DNA of 64,000 bases from Eutreptiella sp. 'Long Island Sound 2002' (taxonomy: Eukaryota > Euglenozoa > Euglenophyceae > Eutreptiales > Eutreptiaceae): NCBI GenBank assembly GCA_964036045.1, contig OZ038382.1, forward strand, positions 132,184,556 through 132,248,555. The letters run 5' to 3'. A program made the translations under genes and the position numbers. Below the pieces are notes generated by a model. It was not told where the DNA came from. It saw nothing but the letters and a program-made list of their open reading frames with translations, and made no database searches. Within the stretch, counting starts at the first letter, position 1, and each line of letters begins with the position of its first letter. Of this stretch, positions 23,094 through 32,747 are shown one piece after another.

Positions 23094-24582
23094 TCAGCGC
23101 CCCGAGCTCTCCCCTGATGCGTTTTGAGCTCTTGTGAGGCCGACGGATCGTCCCTCACTTGCTTGCTCTCTTTCATCTTCCGGTGACCTGCCATCAGAGT
23201 GGCCATATACCCCCCCCTGCTGTATCCAGAGGAGGATGGCCCCTCTCTTCTTCTACTCGTCACTCCCCCCCTGCTGAATCCTTGGGAAACCAGGTAGGGC
23301 GACTGACCTTCATATTTTTGAGCTCTTGGGGCCTTGAAGCCCATACGACGTTGCGCAACGGATGCCGCTGTCATCGGCATTGCGATTTTTGAGTGTGTGG
23401 TCTGGTCCCATGGCACTTGCGGGGTCCAGACCAGTCGACGTGTGTCTGCAGACTATATATGGCCTGGACTCAGGCGTTTTCCTGTCCACCCTCCTGCATT
23501 TGCCTTATCCTGACCGTGGCGTGGTTTGGCACTCGGTCCAGAGTGTGTTTACACGCCTATTTACCCCGCTTGTTTTGCTTTTCTGTTCCCCAGGATATGT
23601 GCATTTGTATGTTACGATTGTCAGCCCATCACCGACAGATGGACTGTTTTCTTCCCCCCCGAGGGGATGCAAATCGCAATACAGAGGCGCCCTGAGTCGC
23701 CGTTCACATGTTCATACACAGGGTCCAGCCTGGACCAGTACCGCATGACATATTCTTCTGTTTGAGTGCCTGTGATACCGTGTTGCCCTATTCGCTGTGA
23801 TGTGGAGATCCTGATGGCGCCAGGCGGGAAGCCCAGTTGCCTGACTACACTCCCAGCGGTCCGCCACTGTCAGTCCCAGTGTGAGCCTACCGATTCGCAG
23901 ACGCACTTGCAGTCGGATGGCGGCCTCCGGTGCTCCTGACCTCGGTCAGTCTGCCTGGGAAACTGGTGGTTTGAGGAGTCGACGCCTCCGCCCACACTGC
24001 ATGAGGACTTTCTCATGTATGGCCTTCGTGGTAATAGGGCGAGGGAAAAGACGGCCTTGATGCCCGATCCCTTAAGGAGGAGCTCCCTTAAGATCCCTTA
24101 AGGAGTTCGGCTGTACAACTCTGGACTCGCGTCGTATGGATATGGACATGGTGCGCCCGAGCAAGGAGCCGTGGGGACTCTCCCCAGTCGGCGGGCCTTG
24201 GGAAGCTTGGGGTAGCCTGATGGATCTTTGTGGTCGCTCTCGACCTGTGGGACCACCTCGGTCGTCGTGTGACGCCTATGTTGGCTGTGTATGCCACTGC
24301 CACTGTGGTGGTGACCGTAGCAGCCGGCACCCGGTGCGCCTGGTATGGGTTAACGGGTCCTTTGGATGCCGAACAATCGCCGCCAGGACCCGGGACTTGA
24401 TACTTGATACTATACTTGCAGTTACAGGACCCTACAGCACTATACCTGTCTTACTGTGGAGTTTGGAGCCCAACCTGCGGATCAGCCTGAAGTGAGGATA
24501 TGACACCCCCCCCTTCAGGAGATGGTCCTGGGTACCCGCTGCCATGCGTGGGTGTTATCGAGCCCCCCCCAGGGTTTGCTCT
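23094..24582 (+). other. 3' untranslated region of element B
   Basis: About 1.5 kb between the pol stop and the polypurine tract without a recognisable gene. It contains a short inverted repeat around CCCTTAAGG (24,068-24,106). Short open frames are present on both strands but show no domains. Confidence 0.6.
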
Positions 24583-24593
24583 AAGGAGAGGGG
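24583..24593 (+). promoter_or_regulatory. Polypurine tract of element B
   Basis: AAGGAGAGGGG ends exactly at the TG that opens the 3' LTR, the position and composition expected for the plus-strand priming site of an LTR retrotransposon. Confidence 0.8.
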
Positions 24594-27500
24594 TGAAGCG
24601 GTACCCAGAACCCCATGGCTAGGGCAGGGCATACAACCGGTCTCCGGTCCACTAACCCTATGTACGGAAGGGAAGACCGGTCTCCGGTCCACTAACCCCA
24701 TGTACGGAAGGCGCCCATTGACGCCCGGTGCGAGCCCGGCGGGAGCGTGTTCCGTGCCGTAAAGCCCCGCATCGGCAACCGATGCACCGCCAGCGGAGAT
24801 TTGTGTATCAGAATATCAGGAATCAACAGGGTTTTATTTGCATGTTGTTTTTTCAAATTTTACGCTTCCGTTCTGATACTCACTGTTTTGACTGCTGGCG
24901 GTTGGATCGCGACTTTACCGTAACCGCCAGTTTAACTGTTTATAATGGAAATTTTAACGCTATCCGTGACGAGGGCTCCAAAGTCTTCAGGAACTGCATG
25001 GATGCTTCCGCAATTTTCACATCTTACACTCGCAACCTTAATCCGAATTTTTCAGGATGTCGAAATCGGATTTTCGACTTCGACATCCCCGCACTTGATT
25101 TGACCTCTTTCGAGTGGACCTACGTGCTTCCCTATGCACGAATCAACTTTCCTTTTATCCTGCCCTCCATTTGTCTTAAAGATATGGGCAAAACAAAGTT
25201 GATTCGTGAGGCCACTTGTGAAGGTCATATCTCGTGTTGCTTGCGAGGAATGACAATAAGAAAACGTGGGATGTATTCACAATACTCCCGACGTAATTTA
25301 GGAAGCATCATATGCCTTGCGTCTCCACACGTGCGCGCTAGTGTAATGGATCATGGTCAAGAGGGTAGAGTTTGCGTTGTAACTCTATGGCCATGATATT
25401 GCGTGCGTTAAGATAGCTTTCGAGTGTAGCGCGCGAGTGTTGGTGTTGCATAGGGACTCTCCTTGAGGTCCTATGAGCGATTGACACAAAGTTATGCCCT
25501 TGGAGAGGCATGACATATCGTGGGGGGAGCTACCTTTTTGGGCAATATGGAGTATGTGCCTTGTGTTGTGTTGCGTGCCCATTTGGCGGGTCCATCGCTC
25601 CAAGCCAAGCTCGCCAATGGACCTCATATTGTGCAAGCCCCTTCTCCATACTCCCTACGATCAATTGCGAGCCTAACCTTCGTGAAGGGAAGCTTGTGTG
25701 GCGATCCCGAAGCGATGCGTTGGGAGCAAGGTGTGTGTTCTGCAATTTTCCATATTTTCATGTGCCCACTTGGGAAGTAGCGCTCGTAACCTTTCAAGGC
25801 GCCCCAAGTGGAGCACATATGTGGGATCGAAGGTCATTGGTGTCAAGTCATTGTGTTTAGAAGGATTAGTTAATTGCACGATCCAAGTCGAAGATATTAT
25901 AATATAATTGTGCACCTTTCAATTCACTTTTGTGTGTCTTTGTGCCAATTTTGCCGTTTTTGGCTCGTCATGATGTCAAGTGGCGACCGTATATCTCAAC
26001 GTTGCGCTCAATTGACATCATGACCCAAGTATGTTATGAGGGTACATACTTCGGTCGCCAACATATCTTGGACCCGGCGAGTAACTCCTCTTGAGCTTGG
26101 CATACCGTGGCCGCCATGTTGGCAATTTGGGACTATCCCAAATCATGGGCTCACTTGGCGACCCTGCCATACCCAATACCGGAGGAGTTGGGCGACGTCC
26201 AAAAGATATGTTGGACACATATGACTTGATACCAATCCTATGGCACACTCCGGTCCAAGTCGGGCATGTGCCTCATTTGCCCCAACCATGAGTGTGCGCA
26301 TTTTTGGCGATTTTGTGCGATCTTTCACTTTTGCTGCCCGCCGTGCACTATGTTGAGCCCACCCGTGCAAGCCGGACGCATGGACCAATGGACCATATAT
26401 GACATGGGTGTTATGCATAATGGTAGCCATGGTTCACACGCCACGTGGGCGAAGCGAAGCAACCTTCGTTAAGGCGCTAGCCCAAAGTGAGTGTGGGCAA
26501 TTTTGCCATTTTGGCATTTGTGGACCCAAATGGGATTGTCATCACGCCGAGTGGCATGAAGATCTTTGGGAGCCAAGGGCATGGGAGACTTCGTTGGACT
26601 CCCGGTGGATCGCGTATGGAATGGCGGATCCGATCTCCAAGCCGGCGTGCAGATATACTATTGGGAGCACCCCGAATTTTGGCTCATTTCAGGCAGCCAA
26701 GATGACCCCATTTTGGGACCCCAATTTCCCCCTTCCGTGTGGTCCATTGGCGGCCCCATTTCTCCACGCCCATAGGGAGCCCGGACCTAACTTCAAATTG
26801 TACACTCAGATATAATTCCTAGGTCCTGCCTCCTACCCTGTGAGTCATTGGCCTTACCTTGGCCGGGCGAGCCACGCGTGGGGATGACGCCAATTTTGGT
26901 GATTTTGGCATCATGGCCCCACTTGACTCATCCATGTTGCCCTGATGCCGGGACCTCAGAGGGAACCAGGTTGGGTGAGGGCTCCAGGGAGTTCGTACTC
27001 GAGGGGCATAGGGTCAGTTGCCTCGTCCCTACCTCTGGTGGGTCCGGGCCAGGGGTCAATTTTGGAGATTTTGTAGCTAATATCAGTTTGGGCTGAAACA
27101 GCCCATTTTCAGGTACCAACTCCTGAGGGATAATGGCGGGGCCATATCTCTGGCTCAGAGGGGAGTTGGAACCTGCCGTTAAGGGAGCATAGGGAGCCAC
27201 TGTCGGTTGGCCTTGGGGCTACTTGGCTTCCAGGAACTCGCCTGTGGCTGAGCGGGACACCTCCCCTATTGGCAGGGTTTCAGGGTCCGGACTGAGCAGG
27301 GCATGGGTTGTGTTTGAGCCCCCGCCCCCACCAGCCACTGAGAGGGTCGGACCTGGGATTGGGATACGAGTTAGGACTGAGTGTCTATTGTCCTGTGATG
27401 CCCTTACCCCAGTCCAGTCTTGACCCCATGTGTACATATCCTGATGTGTTGCTGTACATACTTTCGTTCCCTTGTTGCAGAGTGGCAAGGATCCTGAAAC

Positions 27501-27618
27501 GCTTTGTCACATGACATGAGCGCATTGATGCCCCTGTGAGCGTAGTGCTTTGCCTGCCTGCTCACTTGCGCGTGTCCACCGCAGCCCCCCGTGGCCGGCC
27601 CCCCACGGGAACGCGTCA
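24594..27618 (+). repeat. 3' LTR of element B
   Basis: Direct copy of 10,388-13,413, starting TGAAGCGG and ending GCGTCA, followed by GTAG of the target duplication. In a compared block of ~540 bp (25,366-25,905 against 11,161-11,700) I counted 8 differences. Confidence 0.95.
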
Positions 27619-27697
27619 GTAGCCTTTCAAGTTCGTGCATCAGAGGCCCTGGGTAAACCAATAATCAGGGCCTCTGATGCACGAACTTGATAGGCTA
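27619..27697 (+). repeat. Satellite remnant with orientation switch
   Basis: One satellite unit in the forward direction (GTAGCCTTTCAAGTTCG) runs into a second in the reverse direction (GCACGAACTTGATAGGCTA) near 27,668. It ends with the TA that borders the TIR transposon. Confidence 0.85.
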
Positions 27698-27737
27698 CCC
27701 ATGAGACCCACCACTGGGGGTATTTTCTTCGAACGAA
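27698..27737 (+). repeat. Left terminal inverted repeat
   Basis: CCCATGAGACCCACCACTGG then GGG and TATTTTCTTCGAACGAA; inverted mate of 32,415-32,454. Confidence 0.88.
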
Positions 27738-28070
27738 ACATTCGAACGAAGATTATTTCTTCGAACGAAGAAAAGTTTTGAACTGTTCGAACGCCTTTGT
27801 TGTGGCCGTTTTGCTGCAAACATTGCGATAAAATGCTCAACACAGGTATTCTTGAGGGTTTGGTTCTTTAGATTCAGCCTGCAACCACCTGAATGCCCTG
27901 AAAATGTGTTTTCGAAATGTGGTGGACTTTTCTTCGAACGAACCTTCGAATGTTGGAACGAAGATATTTTTCGAAGAAAAAGACGCGGCGTTTACAAATG
28001 CACATACAGGCAACAACAGAACCGCAGAACCACCAATGTCCCTGTCCAATGTAGCTCTCTGAGTCCTGGC

Positions 28071-29115
28071 TCATGACTCACTGCCTGACACTAGTACTGC
28101 AACCTCGTCTTTCTTTTCCGTATCCTCTTTGTCTCCCTCTCCGGCATCTTCTTCTTGTTGCTTTCCACCACTCTTCGTTGGCGTCTTCTTCTTCTTCTTT
28201 GGCCTCTTTGCCTTCACTTTCTTCTTCCTGGCACTTGGAGCTGGCACGCCACCGGTTGCCGACGCCACTGCCGCCGCGTTTTTGCACTCCTCCTCCGTTG
28301 CGTAGCTTCGGGCCGCAACACAATACTCCCCCACGGAATGCCACATGGCAGAGTTGTAGTCTGCAGGGACCCAAAAGATTGTACCGGCACGGCCCAGTTT
28401 GGTCTTCTGCTGCAGGATGTCTCTGGGTATCTCCGTTCGCCAGGGGCGCCACTTCGAAATCGGCACTCCTCTCCACGCTCCCCACTGGTCCTCTTGTTGG
28501 AGGGGAAGCCATGCCCACGGCAGTGCCCCTCGGTCTGGAATCTGTGTCTCCTGGGTTTCGTCTTCATCGTCATCATCTCGGGCAGGCGGCTCCTCCTCCT
28601 CATCTCCGGAAGGCGGCTCCTCCTCCTCATCTTCTTCAGTCTCTTCGAACTCCTCACTCTCCGAACTCTCACCCGGCAGCAGCCTTGCCTTTTTCTTCGG
28701 AGGTTCCTTAGCCGCCGGCTTCGCTCGTGGTCTCTTCTTCGGCTTCTTTGTCTTCTTGTAAGACGAGAGAATCTCGGCAAGGTTCTTTGCCCGTCGTCCG
28801 GACACAACGGGTTGTGGATCTTTGCCCCGCACACCAGCTCTGGTCGTCGACGCTTTTTTTTCGGTTGCCTCAGGGGAATGCAACGTGGAACCACCCTGGC
28901 TCAGGTTGACCCACGTTGGCATCGACTTCACCTTTCTGCGACCTTCTTCATGGTTTTGGAGTGCTCCGAGGACCGTCAGTGCTCTCGCAGGCTTCGTTAG
29001 GAGGTCGTTGAGCAGGCTGCCCGCAGTCACGGTCGTCTCAATTCCACGACTTGGTAGCTGAAGCTTCCACCTGACGCCAACGGCGCTGGTTTGCGTTGCT
29101 GCAACCTGTGGGCAG
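28071..29115 (-). CDS. Putative transposase gene, exon 4 (Lys/Glu-rich C-terminal part)
   Basis: After a CCCACAG acceptor near 29,116 the frame stays open for ~348 codons to the TGA at 28,071-28,073. It begins VAATQTSAVGVRWKLQLPSR, then has Lys-rich (KKTKKPKKRPRAK) and Asp/Glu-rich (EEEEPPSGDEEEE) low-complexity blocks, then an ordered part (WRGVPISKWRPW; GTIFWVPADYNSAMWHSVGE), then a Lys-rich tail. The charge pattern suggests a nuclear protein. A further GTATGTG donor and TTTTCAG acceptor downstream (27,900-28,010) suggest another intron, so the true 3' end may lie nearer the left TIR. The stretch 27,738-28,070 holds that intron-like DNA and nothing else recognised. Confidence 0.5.
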
Positions 29116-29147
29116 TGGAGCGGTAAAAGACTTCGAATACAATCTTC

Positions 29148-29215
29148 GTTCGAAGATTCGAATGTTCGAACGAATGTTTTTTTCTTCGAACGAAGAATGT
29201 TTTTCGAAGAATAAC
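29148..29215. repeat. TTCGAACGAAG palindrome cluster inside an intron
   Basis: Dense short palindromic repeats built from TTCGAA and CTTCGTTCGAAG. Sister clusters lie at about 27,727-27,790, 27,928-27,982, 30,121-30,232, 31,323-31,410 and 32,362-32,426. All are within the TIR transposon and outside the inferred exons. Confidence 0.8.
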
Positions 29216-29261
29216 GTAGAGGACGCATGCATGGTCAAAAGCGCTCAGCTACAAGGTAAAT

Positions 29262-30111
29262 GCGGTACCTCCCATTCAGGAATGTCCCCTCCCATGTAGC
29301 CATGCTGCACTCCTGCTGCGACTGCTGCCTGGAGCACCGTCTGCCACTTCGCCGGTGTTGTGCTTTGCAATTGTTGTACTCCCCCGGCTTGCTGCGCTCC
29401 TTCGTCCGTCTGGGCTGCCTCACCACCACCCCGCGCCTGAGCGGTGACCTTGACGCCTTTCAAGCGGCCCGTTGATGTACATTTGCCCCACCCTGGGGGC
29501 TCTGAGGAGGGGAATCTGAGCATCACGGTACGGTCTTCACGCCAGCTCTCCACTGCGCCGTAGGCGTGCCAAACAAGCGCAAGCATACGTATTATCGGGG
29601 TTGGGGTGCCTTTTTTGTTCGGGACTGCGAAGGGGAAGGCGGGGGCGACCAGTGCACAAGGCAAGTCCCTCTCCACAGCCACATCTTTGCAATCGGCTGA
29701 TAAACACTTTCCGAAACAGCGCCCATAGGTTGACAGTGGCGTAAGCCAAGCGTACTTCGGGTTCCCGAAAATGGGCGTATGCGGATTGGGTACGGATTTC
29801 CCTAGAATGAGGTCAAGGTAGGGGCGGGTGACTCCGGATTCAACGATTACCTGGCGGCAAGTGTCGAACTCGGCGCTGACATCGAACACTTCGTTCACCA
29901 CCACGTAATCCGGATCATATTCTTCTGAATCCTGGGATCCAAAATCTAGCGGGTCATCCAAACGGCGAGAAGGGGATGGTGACGGCTCCAAATCCGCTGA
30001 ACGCTGCGGCGCTGGGTGCTGAGCCAGTTGTGTACTACTCTGGGAAGGTGTTCCTGGCGCTGATCGTGACGCTGGGGCAGAAGTTGGGTGCGCCTGAAGC
30101 AACTCCTGAGC
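29262..30111 (-). CDS. Putative transposase gene, exon 3
   Basis: Follows a CTGTGCTCAG acceptor at 30,112. About 280 open codons: a Ser/Pro-rich acidic start, then a more ordered part (YDPDYVVVNEVFDVSAEFD; ALVWHAYGAVESWREDRTVM), then a Gln/Ala-rich tail. It ends at a plausible donor (GAGGTACC, near 29,261). No domain recognised. It sits between the two TTCGAA-rich introns and in the same orientation as exons 1, 2 and 4, so it is probably part of the same transcript. Confidence 0.5.
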
Positions 30112-30277
30112 ACAGCGCGAAAGATTCGAAAAATATCTTCGAACGAAGATTCGAATATTCGAACGAAGAAAAATCTTCGAACGAGAGTTCGTTCGAGGAT
30201 TCGAAGATTCGAACGAAGACTAAATTCGAAGGACTACAACGCATGCCTGCAGGGCTTGGAGAATAACACATACCGCC

Positions 30278-31298
30278 ACCAGTCTTGCGACATCGGCCTT
30301 GTCTTCCTTTGTCAGCACCATTGAGCGGCATCGTCTATTAAGGATTCGAACAATGCAGCGTTTGGGCAAGAGACCGGGCGCGTTGTACCGTGAGCTACAA
30401 TATGGGAGTGCGTGTACAAGAAGGCATGCTCCATGGTTTGTAGTAGAGCAGAGAGCTGGTAGTCATCTGTGGTGCTGCCCCCTCTGTTTGTGAACCGCAA
30501 GTAGAAATCCTTTAGCTTGGCATTCGTGGTTTCAGCCAAGTCCTGGCAGTACATCCCAAGCCCGTAAGGTGCTATCGCCTCTAGGATTCTGGGCACATCG
30601 AACTGCAAGATTATCAGATAATGAGAACGGGTATCAGGCAAACAGTGTGCGCGAAATTCCCAGGCCGCCTGCCGACAGTCCGCTGGGAGGTCAATGTCGA
30701 TGCGCTGATAGGTGCGATAGAGCCGTTGCATCACGTCCCGCAACCGCATGACAGCCTGGTTACCCAAGTGCTCGTCGGCCAACCCCAAAACATGAGCAAT
30801 ACCATCCCATATAAAAAACAAACGCTTGGTTTCTTGTCCATCAGGTCTACAAGTTCCACCTAGCTGCCAACCACACAGAGCAATCTTCAGCATGTTATTG
30901 ATAGCGTTGCGTGCTTCCCTGCTGGCGGACAAGCATAGCCTTTCCAAGTATTCCCCAAGCAAAGCACCAATTCGCATAAGCATATGAAGAACACAAATAA
31001 TGGCATGGTGTCGTGGCAGTTGAAGCAAAGGTTTTGAAGCGCAGCCACGAGCTCCCTTGCAGATAGGGGTCTTGCCAAGTCGGGACGCATCACCCGTGCG
31101 CGTTCTGCGCCGGTGACAGCCCAGGTACCGCCTCTTGAGAGGGTTTCAAAGGCCCAAGTTGTGAACTGACGGTATATACCAATGCTCAGTAAGTCCCAAA
31201 AACTTCTTCAAAAACGGTAAATCCCCGCCCAGCATAACACTTGCCGCACAGCGTGCGTCCTTCACGATGACGGATCGCGTAGTTATGATCCGCTGCAG
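30278..31298 (-). CDS. Putative transposase, exon 2 (contains one in-frame TGA)
   Basis: After the CTGCAG acceptor the frame reads VIVKDARCAASVMLGGDLPF and then FLKKFLGL; GGDLPFL is a plausible second catalytic Asp block. Near 31,150 the frame meets one TGA, or a short intron with GTATAT and CTCAAG ends (~54 nt). It then continues open to 30,312 with CVLHMLMRIGALLGEYLE, a helical region (VMRLRDVMQRLYRTYQR) and CQDLAETTNAKLKDFYLRF. Beyond 30,312 another frame (VLTKEDKADVARLVA) leads to a good 5' splice site GGTATGTG near 30,277. The gene may therefore carry one small lesion, or an extra unrecognised intron, at each of two places. Confidence 0.5.
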
Positions 31299-31425
31299 GA
31301 CCTAGTAGCGTGCAAAGCGCAATCAAAATTTTGTTCGAAAAACATGTTCGTTCGAAAGAAAAAGCTTCGTTCGAACGTTCGAAGGTTCGAACGAAGGCAA
31401 TATTCGAAGAAATAACACACCCTCA

Positions 31426-32122
31426 GATTCTTTTTCCACACCCGGCGCAAATCCTTCAGATTGGAGTCACCACAGTATGCCAGCTCTAAAACCCAAATGT
31501 GTGCTGCATTGCGGGCTAGATGCTCATGATTTCGGATGCGAATGGTAAGCTGAGTCCAGCTTACACCCGCTACAGGATAACCATCGCCACTCACAATGAA
31601 AACCAACCCATCTTTGCTGGGCTGTAGAGTTTCATAGAGGCAAGGCTGTGTGAAAACGTAGTTGATCCAGTGATCAAACGGCCAGGAGACATTTCGGATG
31701 CCAGTTTTCTTGTCGATGTGGCCAACAAGGTGCAGGGGCTCCTTCATTCTTTTCCAAGCCAAGTTGACTCTCCGGCGGCCTGGCATTGGTTTCCCAAACC
31801 TTAGGCCAGTCTGTTTGTACCATACGTCCGCACGCTTGGAAATAAAGCGCGATAGAACCCGAAGGCGGCGTCTAGGGATTCCCAAATCGAGAAGCAAAGC
31901 GACTGCTTCTTCAGGCGAGCATTGAGCATCGCTGTGCCACCGTAGAAGTTGATTCAATCTCTGCTTGTCAGCGCCTGGGTTGACTCGTGTGTAGATTGAG
32001 TGTAAAAGCTGGCGTCCCAGGCCGGAGGAGGTGAAAAATTGCACAAGCGCGTCCTCAACGTCCTGGCTATAAGCATTCGTCGTGCCAACCGCGTTTTTGA
32101 GCGTAATTCCAAGTTGCACCAT
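31426..32122 (-). CDS. Putative transposase, exon 1
   Basis: ATG at 32,120-32,122 opens ~232 codons. The coding part includes a helical N-terminus and then VFIVSGDGYPVAGVSW (about 31,545-31,600), whose SGDG resembles the first catalytic Asp region of DDE transposases. After the residues KKNLR the sequence turns into a TTCGAA-rich stretch that starts with GTGTGTTATT, a plausible 5' splice site near 31,425. The next coding block resumes after a CTGCAG near 31,299. Being the only well-conserved gene within the TIRs, transposase is the expected role. The family assignment is inference. Confidence 0.6.
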
Positions 32123-32414
32123 TGGTCAAACAGTGACACCCTTAAAAATACAACAAATCAGTTGAAAAAACAAAAAAAACCCTTCTTTCTGGCACAAATC
32201 TGCGTCTCTCTGGCACAAATCTGCGTTTTTCTGGCACAAGTCTGCGGCAATCGCCTGTCAATCTGGTGCGCGCGCTGCTGTTGCTGCGCTTTTGCGGCAA
32301 TTCTCCCCAGCAGCTTGGATTCAATTGGATTTAATTGAATTGCGATTAAAGCAAATACAGTCTTCGAATTCGAATCTTCGTTCGAAGATTCGAATCTTCG
32401 TTCGAAGACTGAAG

Positions 32415-32454
32415 TTCGTTCGAAGAAAATACCCCCCCCAGTGGGTCTCATGGG
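32415..32454 (-). repeat. Right terminal inverted repeat
   Basis: On the minus strand reads CCCATGAGACCCACTGGGGG then GGG and TATTTTCTTCGAACGAA; mate of 27,698-27,737 with a 3-bp gap and extra G residues. Confidence 0.88.
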
Positions 32455-32722
32455 TACCCCCTAACTATTGATTTGCCAGCGGCCTCTGATGCAGGAACTT
32501 GATAGGCTACCCCCTGACTATTGATTTGCCAGCGGCCTCTGATGCACGAACTTGATAGGCTACCCCGTGACTATTGATTTACCAAGGGCCTCTGATGCAC
32601 GAACTTGATAGGCCAACCCCTGACTATTGACTTACCAAGGGCCTCTGACGCACGAACTTGATAGACTACGCCCTGACTATTGATTTACCGGGGGCCTCTG
32701 ATGCACGAACTTGATAGGCTCC
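32455..32722 (-). repeat. 53-bp satellite array, right part, reverse orientation
   Basis: About five copies of the same 53-bp satellite unit, here reading GCACGAACTTGATAGGCTAC on the plus strand. It borders the TIR transposon on its right side and stops at about 32,722. Confidence 0.9.
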
Positions 32723-32747
32723 CATGGTGAGGCGTAGTAATGTAGTG

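Larger units (their letters stand above)
10388..27618 (+). mobile_element. Complete Ty3/gypsy chromovirus, element B (17.2 kb)
   Basis: Two direct ~3.03-kb LTRs beginning TG and ending CA bracket a gag-protease-RT-RNase H-integrase-chromodomain region. The flanks are GTAG on both sides (10,384-10,387 and 27,619-27,622), a 4-bp target duplication. Removing the element and one GTAG restores a normal satellite unit. A purine tract abuts the 3' LTR. I saw no convincing tRNA primer-binding site after the 5' LTR. LTRs differ by about 8 positions in ~540 bp compared by eye, so the insertion is fairly recent. All coding segments share one frame. Confidence 0.95.
27698..32454 (-). mobile_element. TIR DNA transposon with TA target duplication (4.76 kb)
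   Basis: The ends are inverted copies of about 40 bp (27,698-27,737 and 32,415-32,454), both starting CCCATGAGACCCA and continuing through CTGGGGG to TATTTTCTTCGAACGAA. Small indels separate them. A TA dinucleotide flanks both sides (27,696-27,697 and 32,455-32,456); removing the element rebuilds a normal satellite unit. The interior carries a multi-exon gene on the minus strand and six clusters of TTCGAACGAAG-type palindromes. A TA duplication is typical of Tc1/mariner-like transposons but not unique to them, and the coding sequence does not look like mariner. Superfamily left open. Confidence 0.88.

Noticed and set aside
28073-29000. Plus-strand frames of 212 and 281 codons within the TIR transposon
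   Set aside because: Antisense to exon 4, whose Lys/Glu tracts appear as Leu/Ser/Phe runs on this strand.
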